Origin: Variovorax sp. OK212
Lineage (GTDB): Bacteria > Pseudomonadota > Gammaproteobacteria > Burkholderiales > Burkholderiaceae_C
Length of the DNA stretch: 64,000 bases
Direction of reading: 5' to 3'
Assembly: GCF_900112425.1 (NCBI RefSeq)
Contig: NZ_FOLP01000002.1
Coordinates: 763,672 to 827,671, forward strand
Position numbers and translations under genes: made by a program. A model generated the notes under the pieces. It did no database searches, was not told where the DNA came from, and saw nothing but the letters and a program-made list of their open reading frames with translations. Below are positions 41,867 to 53,134 of the stretch, one piece after another; the stretch's first letter is position 1; each line of letters begins with the position of its first letter.

Positions 41867-42841
41867 ATGACAGCACCTCCCCGAAAGACGCGCATGCCCG
41901 CCAGGAACGCCCGCTCCGTCCTTGCTTCACCCCACACGCCGGCCACGCCGGGCACACCGGCCACACCGGCCACACCGCGCAGCCACACGGTGGACATCGA
42001 CCTGCTGCGCGTGTTCGACACGGTGGTGCGCATCGGCAGCTTCACCACCGCCGCCAAGGCGCTGTCGCGCACGCAGTCGGCCGTGAGCATGCAGCTGCGC
42101 CGGCTCGAGGAGCAGCTCGGCGTGCAGCTGGTGGCACGCGGCACGCGCCAGCTCGCACCCACGCCCGAGGGCCTGCAGCTGCTGCCGCTGGCGCGCCAGA
42201 TGCTGGGCCTGAACGACCAGCTGTTCCACGACGTCGACAAGGCCGTCGACAAGGCGGAGGTGTCGGGCAGCATCCGCATCGGCTCGATCGAGCACTACGC
42301 CACGCGCGTGCTGCCGGTGCTCATCGCGGAGTTCTGCCGGCAGCATCCGCGCATCCATGTGGAGCTGCACCACGGCGTGTCGTCGGTGATGCACGCGGAG
42401 CTGGGCGCGCGCTACGACATGGTGATCGGCGTGGGCGCGGTGGGTTCGGGCGAGGGGCTGCGGCTGACGAAGTCGCGCATCGTGTGGGCCTCGACCGCGG
42501 CTTCGGCCACGCACCTGCAGCGCCCGCTGCCGCTGGCGCTCAACCCCGAGGGCGCGATGCTGCGCGACTGGGCCACGCACGCGCTCGACCGGGCGGGCAT
42601 TCCCTGGCGCATTGCCTACACGAGCACCAGCGTCACCGGGCTGGAGGCGGCCGTGCGCGCGGGCATTGCGGTGGGCGTGTTCCGCGAGGCCACCATTTCG
42701 AAGCGGCTGAAGATCCTGGGCGCGAAGGAAGGCATGCCGTCGCTGCCCGACTCCGAGGTGTGGCTCGCCACGGTGCCGCTGCCGGGACGCAAGGCGGTGG
42801 AGTTGCTGGAGGCCTTCCTGATCCACAAGCTGCGCAAGTGA
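41867..42841 (+). CDS. LysR-family regulator of the catabolic operon
   Basis: This 324-residue protein has the LysR winged helix (DIDLLRVFDTVVRIGSFTTAAKALSRTQSAVSMQLRRLEEQLG) preceded by an unusual 40-residue tail with repeated Pro-Ala-Thr (TPATPGTPATPATP) made by a 9-base tandem repeat. The effector domain follows (GSIRIGSIEHYATRVLPVLIAEF). An ATG at 41867 is used; the TTG just before is in frame too. It is divergent from the TctC-like gene and most likely controls the six-gene operon. Confidence 0.9.
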   Translation: MTAPPRKTRMPARNARSVLASPHTPATPGTPATPATPRSHTVDIDLLRVFDTVVRIGSFTTAAKALSRTQSAVSMQLRRLEEQLGVQLVARGTRQLAPTPEGLQLLPLARQMLGLNDQLFHDVDKAVDKAEVSGSIRIGSIEHYATRVLPVLIAEFCRQHPRIHVELHHGVSSVMHAELGARYDMVIGVGAVGSGEGLRLTKSRIVWASTAASATHLQRPLPLALNPEGAMLRDWATHALDRAGIPWRIAYTSTSVTGLEAAVRAGIAVGVFREATISKRLKILGAKEGMPSLPDSEVWLATVPLPGRKAVELLEAFLIHKLRK

Positions 42842-42862
42842 GGCGCGGCTTGGGTCGGGACT

Positions 42863-43369
42863 TCAGGGCGCTTCGGTGCCGCGGTCGGGCGAGGAGCCGC
42901 TGCGCACCACGCGCTGGTCGTCGTTCAGCGTCGCGGTGAAGACCATCGGCGAATTCGGCGGCTGCACCCAGCGCCATTCCCATTCGGTCTCGTGCTTGAG
43001 CGCATAGGGCGTGACCTTGGCGGGCTTGCCGAGCAGCTTGCGCAGGTCTTCCATCATCAGGCCGGGCTTCACCCTGGCAAAGTTCTCGGGCGTGAGCACC
43101 TGGCGCAGCGCGCTCATCTTGCCGTCGGCGCCGATGTTGATCATGTAGTTCTTCTGGCCCGCGGGCTGGCGGTTGTACTCGAACACGCGGCCCTGGTCGG
43201 GGGCGTCCCAGATGTTCTCGGGCTGGCCGAACCGGGCGCGCACGTCGGCCTCGGTGGAGACGCCTTCCTCGAGCTCGCGAATGTTCCTGGAGTCGCATGC
43301 GGCAAGGCCGATGACCACCGCCAGAAACGCCGTTGCCATGCCGATCTGCCACCCTCGCCGTTGCGTCAT
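42863..43369 (-). CDS. BamE/SmpA-like outer membrane lipoprotein
   Basis: This 168-residue lipoprotein has a signal with lipobox GLAAC and a domain like SmpA/OmlA (IRELEEGVSTEADVRARFGQPENIW and LTPENFARVKPGLMMEDLRKLLGKPAK), present here as two half-repeats. BamE helps the Bam complex insert outer-membrane proteins. This could be a paralogue and not the true BamE. It is divergent from the DUF3460 gene. Confidence 0.8.
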   Translation of the reverse strand: MTQRRGWQIGMATAFLAVVIGLAACDSRNIRELEEGVSTEADVRARFGQPENIWDAPDQGRVFEYNRQPAGQKNYMINIGADGKMSALRQVLTPENFARVKPGLMMEDLRKLLGKPAKVTPYALKHETEWEWRWVQPPNSPMVFTATLNDDQRVVRSGSSPDRGTEAP

Positions 43370-43380
43370 GCCGTCCCCGG

Positions 43381-43386
43381 TAAAAT
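43381..43386 (+). promoter_or_regulatory. -10 element upstream of DUF3460 gene
   Basis: TAAAAT lies 22 bases upstream of the start. A -35 at the proper distance is not clear. Confidence 0.35.
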
Positions 43387-43408
43387 TCGCGCCATAAAGG
43401 TCCAGTCT

Positions 43409-43615
43409 ATGTCCATCTTCCATCGCCCCCACTACTCTTCCGAGATCACCAACTTCATCGAACAGATGAAGGAAAAGAAGCCCACGCTGGAAGCCGAGCA
43501 ACGCGCCGGCCGCGCCCTCCTCTGGGACAAGCACCTCGACCGCAGCCTGCTCGAGGAGTACAGCGAAGCCCGCGTGCCGATGCAACCCTACGTCTACCAG
43601 ACGCAATCCAAGTAA
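43409..43615 (+). CDS. DUF3460 family protein, 68 residues
   Basis: The product (MSIFHRPHYSSEITNFIEQMKEKKPTLEAEQRAGRALLWDK and YSEARVPMQPYVYQTQ) matches the small DUF3460 proteins found beside scpA in betaproteobacteria. The function is unknown. It is 75 bases upstream of scpA; that gap holds a short dyad GCTAT...ATAGC (43665-43681). Confidence 0.88.
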   Translation: MSIFHRPHYSSEITNFIEQMKEKKPTLEAEQRAGRALLWDKHLDRSLLEEYSEARVPMQPYVYQTQSK

Positions 43616-43690
43616 TCTGTCGATGCCGAATTGGCAGGACACGCCCGTCCGCATTACGCCAGTCGCTATTGAATTGATAGCGCACACCCA

Positions 43691-44527
43691 ATGAGCGGCG
43701 AAGAGGACAACGGCACGCTGACGGTCGCCATGCCCGACGTGGTCGACCAGGTCGCGCTCGCGAGGCTCTATGGCGAGCCGCTGTTCGCGATGCCGAAGGA
43801 CCTGTACATCCCGCCCGAGGCGTTGCAGGTGTTCCTCGAGGCCTTCGAAGGCCCGCTGGACTTGCTGCTGTACCTGATCCGCAAGCAGAACTTCAACATC
43901 CTCGACATCCCGATGGCGGGGCTCACGCGGCAGTACCTGAGCTACGTCGACGAGATCCGCCAGACCAACCTGGAGCTCGCGGCCGAATACCTGCTGATGG
44001 CCGCGATGCTGATCGAGATCAAGTCGCGCATGCTGCTGCCGCCCAAGAAGGTGGCCGACGGCGAAGAGGCCGAAGACCCGCGCGCCGAGCTGGTTCGCCG
44101 CCTGATGGAGTACGAGCAGACCAAGCTGCAGGCCGCCTCCATCAGCGCCCTGCCGACCTACGGGCGCGACTTCTGGAAGGCGCAGGTCTACATCGAGCAG
44201 TCGCTCAAGCCGCGCTTCCCCGAGGTGGACGTGGTCGAGCTGCGCGACGCGTGGGCCGACATCATGAAGCGCGCCAAGCTCGTGCAGCACCACAAGATCT
44301 CGCGCGAGGAACTCAACGTGCGCGAGCACATGAGCATCGTGCTGCGCCACCTGCAGGGGCAGCGCTTCGTCGAGTTCGAGAAGCTGTTCGACCCGTCGCG
44401 TGGCTCACAGGTGCTGATCGTCACCTTCATCGCGATGCTGGAGCTCGCGAAGGAGACGCTGATCGACATCACGCAGGCGGAAGCCTTCGCCCCCATCTAC
44501 GTCCGGCTGGCCTACGCGCCGGCCTGA
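43691..44527 (+). CDS. scpA: ScpA, segregation and condensation protein A
   Basis: ScpA is the kleisin that bridges SMC heads in the chromosome-organising SMC-ScpAB complex. The 278-residue protein has the family N-terminus [24 protein letters not shown] and [22 protein letters not shown], and the C-terminal winged-helix part ([33 protein letters not shown]). No scpB is in the window. It is followed by nadB after 20 bases. Confidence 0.93.
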   Translation: MSGEEDNGTLTVAMPDVVDQVALARLYGEPLFAMPKDLYIPPEALQVFLEAFEGPLDLLLYLIRKQNFNILDIPMAGLTRQYLSYVDEIRQTNLELAAEYLLMAAMLIEIKSRMLLPPKKVADGEEAEDPRAELVRRLMEYEQTKLQAASISALPTYGRDFWKAQVYIEQSLKPRFPEVDVVELRDAWADIMKRAKLVQHHKISREELNVREHMSIVLRHLQGQRFVEFEKLFDPSRGSQVLIVTFIAMLELAKETLIDITQAEAFAPIYVRLAYAPA

Positions 44528-44547
44528 TCCAACCGGTCCCTGCCCCC

Positions 44548-46140
44548 GTGAATTCAGCCGTGCGCGACTTCGACGTTCTCATCGTCGGCAGCGGTCTGGC
44601 CGGCCTGTCGGCCGCGCTGCATCTGGCCCCCACGCACCGCGTGGCCGTGCTGACCAAGCGCGCACTGAACGACGGTTCCAGCGCCTGGGCGCAGGGCGGC
44701 ATCGCGGCGGTGCTGGCGGCGGGCGACAGCTTCGACGCGCACGTCGAAGACACGCTGGTGGCCGGCGCCGGCCTGTGCGACCCCGAGGCCACGCGCTTCG
44801 TGGTCGAGCATGCGCCCGAGGCCATCGGCTGGCTGCGCGAGCTGGGCGTGCCCTTCTCTGAAGAAGACGGCGGCCTGCACCTGACGCGCGAAGGCGGCCA
44901 CAGCCAGCGCCGCATCGTGCACGTGACCGACGCCACCGGCGCGGCGGTGCAGCAGGTGCTGATCGAGCGCGTGCGCCGCACGCCGAACATCACGCTGTTC
45001 GAACACCACACGCTGGTCGATCTGGTCACGGGCACCAAGCTCGGCCTCGGCGACCCCGCCTGCGTGGGCCTGTACGCGCTGGACGACGAGACCGACGAGG
45101 TGCTGGCCTTCCGCGCGCCCCACACCATCCTGGCGACGGGCGGCGCGGGCAAGGTGTACCTGTACACCACCAACCCCGACACCGCCACCGGCGACGGCAT
45201 TGCCGCCGCCTGGCGCGCGGGCTGCAGGGTGTCGAACATGGAGTTCATCCAGTTCCACCCGACCTGCCTGTACCACCCGCATGCCAAGTCGTTCCTGATC
45301 AGCGAGGCGGTGCGCGGCGAAGGCGGCCTGCTCAAGCTGCCCGAATCGGCCGGCGGCACGCGCTTCATGCCCACGCACGACGCGCGCGCCGAACTCGCGC
45401 CGCGCGACGTGGTGGCGCGTGCCATCGACTTCGAGATGAAGAAGCACGGCCTGGACTGCGTGCACCTCGACATCTCGCACCAGCCGGCCGCGTTCCTGAA
45501 GGAGCACTTTCCGAACATCCTGGCGCGCTGCCTGGAGCTGGGCATCGACATCACGCGCGAGCCCATTCCCGTGGTGCCGGCCGCGCACTACACCTGCGGC
45601 GGCGTGCTCAGCGACCTGAGCGGGCGCACCGACATCCCGGGCCTGTACGCCATCGGCGAGACCGCCTGCACCGGCCTGCATGGCGCCAACCGGCTGGCCA
45701 GCAACTCGCTGGTCGAGTGCATGGTGTTCGCGCGCGCCGCGGCCAGCGCCATTGCCGAAGCGCCGGCGCGCGAGAGCGCCGCGCTGCCCGCCTGGGACGA
45801 CAGCCGCGTCACCGACGCCGACGAGGCCGTGGTCATCTCCCACAACTGGGACGAGCTGCGCCGCTTCATGTGGGACTACGTCGGCATCGTGCGCACCAAC
45901 AAGCGCCTGGAGCGCGCGAGCCATCGCATCGCGCTGCTGCAGGCCGAGATCCAGGAGTTCTACGCGAACTTCCACGTCACGCGCGACCTGCTCGAACTGC
46001 GCAACCTGGTGCAGGTGGCCGAGCTGATCGTGCGCTCCGCGCAGGCCCGCCACGAGAGCCGTGGCCTGCATTTCAGCCGCGACTATCCATCGCTCGCCGA
46101 GCCCACAGCACCCACGGTGCTGGCGCCGCCGGCCAGCTGA
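44548..46140 (+). CDS. nadB: NadB, L-aspartate oxidase
   Basis: NadB oxidises aspartate to iminoaspartate with FAD, the first step of de novo NAD synthesis. The 530-residue protein begins at a GTG (44548) and has [15 protein letters not shown], the [13 protein letters not shown] motif, [13 protein letters not shown], and the [26 protein letters not shown] motif shared with fumarate reductases. The next enzymes, nadA and nadC, lie 3 kb away on the other strand. The GTG start is chosen because family homology begins just after it. Confidence 0.94.
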   Translation: MNSAVRDFDVLIVGSGLAGLSAALHLAPTHRVAVLTKRALNDGSSAWAQGGIAAVLAAGDSFDAHVEDTLVAGAGLCDPEATRFVVEHAPEAIGWLRELGVPFSEEDGGLHLTREGGHSQRRIVHVTDATGAAVQQVLIERVRRTPNITLFEHHTLVDLVTGTKLGLGDPACVGLYALDDETDEVLAFRAPHTILATGGAGKVYLYTTNPDTATGDGIAAAWRAGCRVSNMEFIQFHPTCLYHPHAKSFLISEAVRGEGGLLKLPESAGGTRFMPTHDARAELAPRDVVARAIDFEMKKHGLDCVHLDISHQPAAFLKEHFPNILARCLELGIDITREPIPVVPAAHYTCGGVLSDLSGRTDIPGLYAIGETACTGLHGANRLASNSLVECMVFARAAASAIAEAPARESAALPAWDDSRVTDADEAVVISHNWDELRRFMWDYVGIVRTNKRLERASHRIALLQAEIQEFYANFHVTRDLLELRNLVQVAELIVRSAQARHESRGLHFSRDYPSLAEPTAPTVLAPPAS

Positions 46141-46210
46141 TCGAGCCACCCGTTCCCGTTTTTCACTCAAGGATGCCCGGCCACCGACGCCCGCAGGGAG
46201 AAACCCAACC

Positions 46211-47107
46211 ATGTCGAACACCCCGACCCCGCCCTCCGAAACACCATCGGCCTCGCCCTACGGCACGCTGCCGCCGGCATCGCAGCCCGCGGCGCGCAAG
46301 CCCGTGAGCCTGCCGCGCCTGGCCGACATGCATGCGCGCGGCGAGAAGATCGCCATGCTCACCGCCTACGACGCCACCTTCGCGGCCGTGGCCGACGCGG
46401 CCGGCATCGACTGCCTGCTGGTCGGCGACTCGCTCGGCATGGTCTGCCAGGGCCTGGGCAGCACGGTGGGCGTGAGCCTGGAGGCCATGCGCTACCACAC
46501 CGACAGCGTGTCGCGCGGCCTGCGCCGCGTGCAGGGCACGGCCTGGCTCATTGCCGACCTGCCCTTCGGCAGCTACCAGGAGTCGCGCGAGCAGGCGCTG
46601 CGCAGCGCCACGGTGCTGATGCAGGCCGGCGCGCACATGGTCAAGCTCGAAGGCGGCGGCTGGACCACCGAGACGGTGCGCTTCCTGGTGGAGCGCGGCA
46701 TTCCGGTGTGCGCCCACCTCGGCCTGACGCCGCAGACGGTGCACGCGCTGGGCGGCTACCGCGTGCAGGGCAAGGGCGACGAGGCCGGCGCGCTGCTCAG
46801 GCAGCAGGCCCGTGCGCTGCAGGACGCGGGCGCCGCCATGCTGGTGCTCGAGATGGTGCCGGCCGCGCTGGCCGCCGAGCTCACGGCCGAACTGAAACAC
46901 TGCGCCACCATCGGCATCGGGGCCGGCCGGGCCACCGCCGGCCAGGTGCTGGTGTTGCACGACATGCTGGGCATCAACCTCGGGAAGATGCCGAGGTTCG
47001 TGCGCAACTTCATGGCAGATGCGCCGGGCGTGCTGCCCGCGCTGCAGGCCTATGTGCGGGCCGTCAAGGACGGCAGCTTTCCCGACGACCGGCTCCACGC
47101 CTGGTAA
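46211..47107 (+). CDS. panB: PanB, ketopantoate hydroxymethyltransferase
   Basis: PanB adds a one-carbon group to ketoisovalerate for pantothenate and CoA. The 298-residue protein has [30 protein letters not shown] (metal Asp), [13 protein letters not shown] and [21 protein letters not shown], and [22 protein letters not shown] 30-residue Ser/Pro/Ala-rich N-terminal tail precedes the fold. SD AGGGAG lies before the ATG. It is followed by panC after 21 bases. Confidence 0.95.
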   Translation: MSNTPTPPSETPSASPYGTLPPASQPAARKPVSLPRLADMHARGEKIAMLTAYDATFAAVADAAGIDCLLVGDSLGMVCQGLGSTVGVSLEAMRYHTDSVSRGLRRVQGTAWLIADLPFGSYQESREQALRSATVLMQAGAHMVKLEGGGWTTETVRFLVERGIPVCAHLGLTPQTVHALGGYRVQGKGDEAGALLRQQARALQDAGAAMLVLEMVPAALAAELTAELKHCATIGIGAGRATAGQVLVLHDMLGINLGKMPRFVRNFMADAPGVLPALQAYVRAVKDGSFPDDRLHAW

Positions 47108-47980
<873 letters not shown>

Positions 47981-47987
47981 GCGTCTT

Positions 47988-48626
47988 ATGAGCTACAGCG
48001 TCAAGGAAATCTTCTACACCCTGCAGGGCGAAGGCGGCCAGGCCGGCATGCCGGCGGTGTTCTGCCGCTTCGCCGGCTGCAACCTGTGGAGCGGCCGCGA
48101 GAGCGACCGCGACACCGCCGTCTGCCGTTTCTGCGACACCGATTTCGTCGGCACCGACGGCACGCTGGGCGGCAAGTTCAAGACCGCCGAGCTGCTGGCC
48201 GACACCGTCGCCGCGCAATGGCCGGCGGGCGACACCGACCACCGCCTGGTGGTGCTGACCGGTGGCGAGCCGCTGCTGCAGGTGGATGCGGCGCTGGTCG
48301 ACGCGCTCCATGCGCGGCGCTTTCGCATCGCCGTGGAGAGCAACGGCACGCTCGAGGCGCCGGAAGGCATCGACTGGCTGTGCATCAGCCCCAAGGCCGG
48401 TGCGCCGTGGGTGCAGCAGCGCGGCCAGGAGCTGAAGCTGGTGTGGCCGCAGACCGCGTTCGACCTGGACACGATGGCGCGCACCGGCGAGTTCACGCAC
48501 CGTTTCCTGCAGCCAATGGACGGGCCCGACCGGCTGGCGAACACCGAGCTGTGCATTGCCGAATGCATGCGCCAGCCCGCATGGCGCCTGAGCGTGCAGA
48601 CCCACAAGATCACCGGAATCCGCTGA
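47988..48626 (+). CDS. queE: QueE, 7-carboxy-7-deazaguanine synthase
   Basis: QueE is a radical SAM enzyme that makes the 7-deazaguanine core of queuosine. The 212-residue protein has the long-spaced cluster motif C31-x14-C46-x2-C49 (CNLWSGRESDRDTAVCRFC) in place of the usual CxxxCxxC, as in the proteobacterial subgroup. LTGGEPLLQ binds SAM. It is 34 bases upstream of queD and makes the next product in the same pathway. Confidence 0.94.
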   Translation: MSYSVKEIFYTLQGEGGQAGMPAVFCRFAGCNLWSGRESDRDTAVCRFCDTDFVGTDGTLGGKFKTAELLADTVAAQWPAGDTDHRLVVLTGGEPLLQVDAALVDALHARRFRIAVESNGTLEAPEGIDWLCISPKAGAPWVQQRGQELKLVWPQTAFDLDTMARTGEFTHRFLQPMDGPDRLANTELCIAECMRQPAWRLSVQTHKITGIR

Positions 48627-48660
48627 GGCGGCTGACCTTTTTTCCCTGAGTTTCCTGAAG

Positions 48661-49023
48661 ATGCGATTCACCATCAGCCAACGCTTTTTCTTCGACGCCG
48701 CCCACACGCTGAAGCGCGAGATCGAAGTCGAAGGCAGCCGCCGTATCCACGGCCACACGTACCACGCGGAGGTGTGGCTCACGGGCGAACGCGATCCCGA
48801 GACGGGCATGGTGATCGACCTGGGCTTGCTGCGCCGTCGCCTGGACGACGTGCGCGAGCAGCTCGACCATCACCTGCTGGACGACGTGCCGGGGCTGCAC
48901 CCGCCGACGCTGGAGAACCTGTGCGTGTTCATTGCGGATGCGCTGCCGGATCTGCGGGAATCGCTGGCGCGGGTGCGGGTGTGGCGCGAGGCGCTGGGGG
49001 ACAGCTGCACCGTGGATTTCTAG
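48661..49023 (+). CDS. queD: QueD-like 6-carboxytetrahydropterin synthase, catalytic Cys replaced by Ser
   Basis: The 120-residue protein has the PTPS fold: zinc His in FFFDAAHTL and RRIHGHTYHAEV, and the catalytic Asp-His in QLDHHLLDDVPGLHPPTLENL. QueD makes 6-carboxytetrahydropterin, the substrate of QueE. In E. coli QueD the nucleophile Cys27 sits in KCGRLHGHS; here the equivalent residue is Ser26 (EGSRRIHGHT). Either Ser or another residue serves, or the activity has changed. The adjacency to queE argues for the same pathway. Confidence 0.85.
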   Translation: MRFTISQRFFFDAAHTLKREIEVEGSRRIHGHTYHAEVWLTGERDPETGMVIDLGLLRRRLDDVREQLDHHLLDDVPGLHPPTLENLCVFIADALPDLRESLARVRVWREALGDSCTVDF

Positions 49024-49029
49024 GTCTTG

Positions 49030-49140
49030 CTCCCTCTCCCCTTGGGGAGAGGGCTGGGGTGAGGGAGAGCGGCGATCAGCGCTGCGCAATGTTGTGAGGC
49101 CCCTGTCCTCACCCTGACCCTCTCCCAGAGGCAGAGGGAA
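49030..49140. repeat. Two inverted palindromic repeat units (BIME-like) between queD and nadA
   Basis: Unit one is CCCTCTCCCC (49032-49041), loop TT, GGGGAGAGGG (49044-49053), then CTGGGGTGAGGG. Unit two is the mirror: CCTCACCCTGACCCTCTCCC with AGAGGG at 49133-49138. They lie between convergent genes, where they may also help end both transcripts. Confidence 0.75.
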
Positions 49141-49147
49141 CAACACC

Positions 49148-50272
49148 TCAGGCGGCGCCGATGCCTGCGACCAGCGTGCCCGGCGCCTGCCCGTTCTTCA
49201 AACCGGCCGTGAACGCCAGCATGCGGTCGATCGGCACGCGCGCCCGCACACCCAGCGCCGGGTCGACGTGGATCTCGCCCGCGCCGGTCTCCAGCGCGTT
49301 CGCCAGCTCCACCAGCCCGTTCATCGCCATCCACGGGCAATGCGCGCAGCTCTTGCAGGTGCCGCCGTTGCCGGCCGTGGGCGCTTCGATGAAGGTCTTG
49401 CCGGGGTTCAGCGTGCGCAGCTTGTGCAGCATGCCGGTGTCGGTGGCGACGATGAATTCGGTCGCGTCCATGCGCTGCGCGGCGTTCAGGATGGCCGAGG
49501 TGGAACCCACCGCGTGGGCCAGCGCAATGACGTCCGACGGCGACTCCGGGTGCACCAGCACCTTGGCCTTGGGGTGGTCCTTCATGAGCAGCTCGAGCTC
49601 GAGCGCCTTGAACTCGTCGTGCACGATGCAGGCGCCGTTCCAGCTCACCATGTCCGCGCCGGTCTGGCGCTGGATGTAGTCGCCCAGGTGGCGGTCGGGG
49701 CCCCAGAGGATCTTCTGCCCCGCCGCGTGCAGCGCGTTCACCACGTCGAGCGCGCAGCTCGAGGTGACGAGCCAGTCGGCGCGCGCCTTCACGGCCGCGC
49801 TGGTGTTGGCGTAGACCACCACGGTGCGGTCGGGGTGCTGGTCGCAGAAGGCGCTGAACTGCTCGACCGGGCAGCCCAGGTCGAGCGAGCAGTTCGCGTC
49901 GAGGTCGGGCATCAGCACGCGCTTCTCGGGCGACAGGATCTTCGAGGTCTCGCCCATGAAGCGCACGCCCGACACCACCAGTGTCTGCGCGGCATGGTCG
50001 CGGCCGAAGCGCGCCATTTCGAGCGAGTCGCTCACGATGCCGCCGGTCTCCTCGGCCAGGTCCTGCAGGTCGGGGTGCACGTAGAAGTGCGACACCATCA
50101 CCGCATTGCGTTCGCGCAGCAGGCGGCGGATGCGCTCCTTCAGCGCGGTGCGTTCGTCGGGCGAAGGCTCGGGCGGCACGCGCGCCCAGGCGTGGCGGGT
50201 GTCGCAGACGGAGCCGGCCTGCGAGTCGGCGGGCTGTTCGTAGTCGACGTCGATGACGGAAGCGGTCGTCAT
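49148..50272 (-). CDS. nadA: NadA, quinolinate synthase
   Basis: NadA is a 4Fe-4S enzyme that joins iminoaspartate and dihydroxyacetone phosphate to quinolinate. The 374-residue protein has [41 protein letters not shown] and the cluster Cys regions [18 protein letters not shown] and [13 protein letters not shown]. Together with nadC just downstream it completes quinolinate formation and use. Its cluster could be supplied by ApbC-type carriers. Confidence 0.96.
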   Translation of the reverse strand: MTTASVIDVDYEQPADSQAGSVCDTRHAWARVPPEPSPDERTALKERIRRLLRERNAVMVSHFYVHPDLQDLAEETGGIVSDSLEMARFGRDHAAQTLVVSGVRFMGETSKILSPEKRVLMPDLDANCSLDLGCPVEQFSAFCDQHPDRTVVVYANTSAAVKARADWLVTSSCALDVVNALHAAGQKILWGPDRHLGDYIQRQTGADMVSWNGACIVHDEFKALELELLMKDHPKAKVLVHPESPSDVIALAHAVGSTSAILNAAQRMDATEFIVATDTGMLHKLRTLNPGKTFIEAPTAGNGGTCKSCAHCPWMAMNGLVELANALETGAGEIHVDPALGVRARVPIDRMLAFTAGLKNGQAPGTLVAGIGAA

Positions 50273-50297
50273 GGGGGAAAGTTCTTCTTCTTTTTTC

Positions 50298-51170
50298 TTA
50301 CTGGAAGCGCATCGAGTAGTCGATGGCCTTCACGTCCTTGGTCAGCGCGCCGACCGAGATGCGATCGACACCGGTCTCGGCCAGGGCGCGCAGGCCGTCG
50401 AGCGTCACGCCGCCCGAGATCTCGAGCACGGCCTTGCGTTCGTCGCCGGCCGCGTCGTTGATGCGCACGGCCTCGCGCAGCGTGGGCAGGTCCATGTTGT
50501 CGAGCAGCACCATGCGCGCGCCGGCCTCCAGCGCCTCGTGCAGCTGGGCCAGGGTTTCGACCTCGACCTCGACGAAGGCCGCCTGCGACGCCACCGGCGC
50601 CACGGCGCGCAGGGCGGCAGCGACGCCACCGGCCGCGGCGATGTGGTTTTCCTTGATGAGCACCGCGTCGTACAGGCCGATGCGGTGGTTCAGGCCGCCA
50701 CCGGTGCGCACCGCGTACTTCTGCGCCAGGCGCAGGCCGGGAATGGTCTTGCGCGTGTCGACGATGCGCGCGCGCGTGCCGCGAACGGCGTCGGAATAAA
50801 GCGCGGTCTTGGTGGCGACCGCGCTGAGCAGCTGCAGGAAGTTGAGCGAGGTGCGCTCGGCCGTCAGCAGCGCGCGGGCGGCGCCTTCGATCTCGAGCAC
50901 GGCCTGGTTGGCCGCGCAGCGCTCGCCTTCGGCGCAGAGCCACCGGATGCGCACGTTCGGGTCGAGCTGCCGCAGCGTGGCCTCGACCCAGGGCGCGCCG
51001 CACACCACGGCGGCTTCGCGCGCCAGCACACGGGCGCGGGCGGTGCGGTCGGCATCGACCAGCGATGCGGTGAGGTCGCCGTCGGCGACGTCTTCCTGCA
51101 GGGCGCGGGTGGCGTCGGACAGGGCCAGCGCGGCCACGGCCGACGCTGAAAAATCAAAGCGAAGGCTCAT
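50298..51170 (-). CDS. nadC: NadC, quinolinate phosphoribosyltransferase
   Basis: NadC makes nicotinate mononucleotide from quinolinate and PRPP. The 290-residue protein has [35 protein letters not shown], the [39 protein letters not shown] core and [21 protein letters not shown]. It is upstream of nadA on the same strand (25 bases) and follows gpsA after a short gap. Confidence 0.96.
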   Translation of the reverse strand: MSLRFDFSASAVAALALSDATRALQEDVADGDLTASLVDADRTARARVLAREAAVVCGAPWVEATLRQLDPNVRIRWLCAEGERCAANQAVLEIEGAARALLTAERTSLNFLQLLSAVATKTALYSDAVRGTRARIVDTRKTIPGLRLAQKYAVRTGGGLNHRIGLYDAVLIKENHIAAAGGVAAALRAVAPVASQAAFVEVEVETLAQLHEALEAGARMVLLDNMDLPTLREAVRINDAAGDERKAVLEISGGVTLDGLRALAETGVDRISVGALTKDVKAIDYSMRFQ

Positions 51171-51193
51171 GGCGCTCTTTGTCTCTGTATTTC

Positions 51194-52237
51194 TTAAGGG
51201 GATTGACGAGGGGAAGCCGCCGCGGCGCCGGGCGGGACCGATTCCGGCACCGGGTCGCGGCCGGTCAGCGCGGCCACGGCGTCCTGCGGGCTCACGCGGC
51301 CGTCGAGCAGGGCCACCACGCCTTCGGCGATCGGCATCTCGATGCCGAGGCCGCGCGCGCGCTGCACCACGGTGCGGGCGCAGTACACGCCTTCGGCCAC
51401 GTGGCCCAGCGAATCGACGGCCTGGGCCAGCGTGCGGCCCTGGGCCAGCAGCAGGCCGACCTTGCGGTTGCGCGACAGGTCGCCGGTGGAGGTCAGCACC
51501 AGGTCGCCCAGGCCCGAAAGGCCCATGAAGGTCTCGGCGCGGGCGCCCAGCGCAAGGCCGAAGCGGGTCATTTCGGCCAGGCCGCGGGTGATGAGCGCCG
51601 CGCGGGCGTTCAGGCCCAGCGCCAGGCCGTCGCACAGACCGGTGGCGATGGCCAGCACGTTCTTCACCGCGCCGCCCACTTCCACGCCCACGATGTCCTC
51701 GTTGGCGTAGACGCGCAGCGCGGGTCCGTGGAAGGCGTCGACCAGTGCGTCGCGCACGCTGGCGTGCGGGCTGGCGGCCACCAGCGCGGTCGGGCGCCCT
51801 TCGGCGACCTCTTGCGCGAAGCTGGGGCCGCTGAGCACGCCCGCTCTCAAATCAGGAGCAACCTGCGCCCATATCTCGTGGGCAAGCAGGCCGAAGGATG
51901 CGGGGGAGGTGTCGAGCGCGGGCTCGACGCCCTTGCACAGCCAGGCCACCTGCGCGGCGGTGCCGCGCAGTGCGACGAGCTGTTCGCGCAGGGCCGCCAT
52001 GGGGGTGGCCACGATGACGAGGTCGGCACCGGCCTGCGCCAGGGCGATGTCGCCCGCGCGCACGGCAAGCGAGGCCGGCAGGGCCAGCCCGGGAAGGTAG
52101 CGGGTGTTTTCACGCGCGGCCGACATGGCGTCGGCCTGGGCGGCGTCGCGCGCCCAGAGCGTGACCTCGTGGCGGGCCGCCGCGTTGACTGCGACGGCCG
52201 TGCCCCAGGCACCGGCGCCATGAACGCAGATCTTCAT
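51194..52237 (-). CDS. gpsA: GpsA, glycerol-3-phosphate dehydrogenase [NAD(P)+]
   Basis: GpsA makes glycerol 3-phosphate for phospholipids. The 347-residue protein has the dinucleotide motif [35 protein letters not shown] with the conserved Lys in WLCKG, and [18 protein letters not shown] plus [11 protein letters not shown]. It lies 24 bases after secB, in the usual betaproteobacterial order rhodanese-grxC-secB-gpsA. Confidence 0.95.
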   Translation of the reverse strand: MKICVHGAGAWGTAVAVNAAARHEVTLWARDAAQADAMSAARENTRYLPGLALPASLAVRAGDIALAQAGADLVIVATPMAALREQLVALRGTAAQVAWLCKGVEPALDTSPASFGLLAHEIWAQVAPDLRAGVLSGPSFAQEVAEGRPTALVAASPHASVRDALVDAFHGPALRVYANEDIVGVEVGGAVKNVLAIATGLCDGLALGLNARAALITRGLAEMTRFGLALGARAETFMGLSGLGDLVLTSTGDLSRNRKVGLLLAQGRTLAQAVDSLGHVAEGVYCARTVVQRARGLGIEMPIAEGVVALLDGRVSPQDAVAALTGRDPVPESVPPGAAAASPRQSP

Positions 52238-52261
52238 CGGCGTTGGCGTCGTCGTGCCGGT

Positions 52262-52726
52262 TTACTGCGCGAGGGTCGGAGCGGCCTGGCCGGCGGCCTG
52301 CGCTTGCTGCTGTTCGTACATCGCCTGGAAGTTGATTTCGGCGAGGTGCACGGGCGGGAAGCCGCCGCGCTGGATCACGTCGGCCACGTTGCCGCGCAGG
52401 TAGGGGTACACGATTTGCGGGCAGGCGATGCCGAGGATGGCGCCCATCTGCTCTTCGGGCAGGTGGCGGATCTCGAAGATGCCGGCTTGCTTGGCTTCGA
52501 CCAGGAACACCGTCTTGTCCTGGATCTTGGTCTGCACGGTGGCCGACACGGTGATCTCGAAGATGCCTTCAGCGACTGGCTGGGCGTCCACGCCGAGCTG
52601 GATGTCGACGGTGGGCTGCTCTTGTTCCAGCAGGATCGCGGGCGAATTGGGCTGCTCGAGCGACAGGTCCTTGAGGTAGACGCGCTGGATCTGGAAAACG
52701 GGATCTTGGGCTTGCTGGTCGGCCAT
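52262..52726 (-). CDS. secB: SecB, protein-export chaperone
   Basis: SecB keeps preproteins unfolded and hands them to SecA. The 154-residue protein has [21 protein letters not shown], the [13 protein letters not shown] and [38 protein letters not shown] segments. The ATG at 52726 (MADQQAQDP) is used; a longer frame adds 7 residues with no support. Confidence 0.97.
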   Translation of the reverse strand: MADQQAQDPVFQIQRVYLKDLSLEQPNSPAILLEQEQPTVDIQLGVDAQPVAEGIFEITVSATVQTKIQDKTVFLVEAKQAGIFEIRHLPEEQMGAILGIACPQIVYPYLRGNVADVIQRGGFPPVHLAEINFQAMYEQQQAQAAGQAAPTLAQ

Positions 52727-52853
52727 GGCTGAACTTTCGAGGATCAAAACAATGCCCGCCGGGGAGAGGTTCCCGCAGCGGGCTGCAGATGGAAGAGCTG
52801 AAGATTATCGCCCGGCGACCGGGCCACTCCCGTGACGCCGGTTGCTTTGTGTT

Positions 52854-53114
52854 TCAGGCGGCCTGCAGCAGCGGGACGAGGCCGCCGCGGCCGTCCAGCG
52901 CGATCAGCTCGTCGCAGCCGCCGACGTGCGTGTCGCCGATGAATATCTGCGGCACCGTGCGGCGCTGGGTGATTTCCATCATCGCGGCGCGCGCTTGCGG
53001 GTCGCTGTCGATGCGGATCTCTTCGATCTGCTCGACACCCTTGGACTTCAGGATCTGCTTTGCACGGGTGCAGTACGGGCAGACGGCGGTGGTGTACATC
53101 TTGACGGCTTGCAT
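52854..53114 (-). CDS. grxC: GrxC, glutaredoxin 3
   Basis: This 86-residue thiol-disulfide protein has the active CPYC (residues 12-15), the cis-Pro in [10 protein letters not shown] and GGCDEL for glutathione binding. It reduces disulfides with glutathione. It is between the rhodanese gene (20 bases upstream) and secB. Confidence 0.96.
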   Translation of the reverse strand: MQAVKMYTTAVCPYCTRAKQILKSKGVEQIEEIRIDSDPQARAAMMEITQRRTVPQIFIGDTHVGGCDELIALDGRGGLVPLLQAA

Positions 53115-53134
53115 GCTCTCTACCTTGGGAAGAC

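Noticed and set aside
38404..42279. A 1291-codon minus-strand open frame across the FAD oxidoreductase, hydrolase, TctC and LysR genes
   Set aside because: The FAD oxidoreductase accounts for the 3' third. The rest is out of frame with the real minus-strand genes or antisense to LysR, with no recognisable domain.
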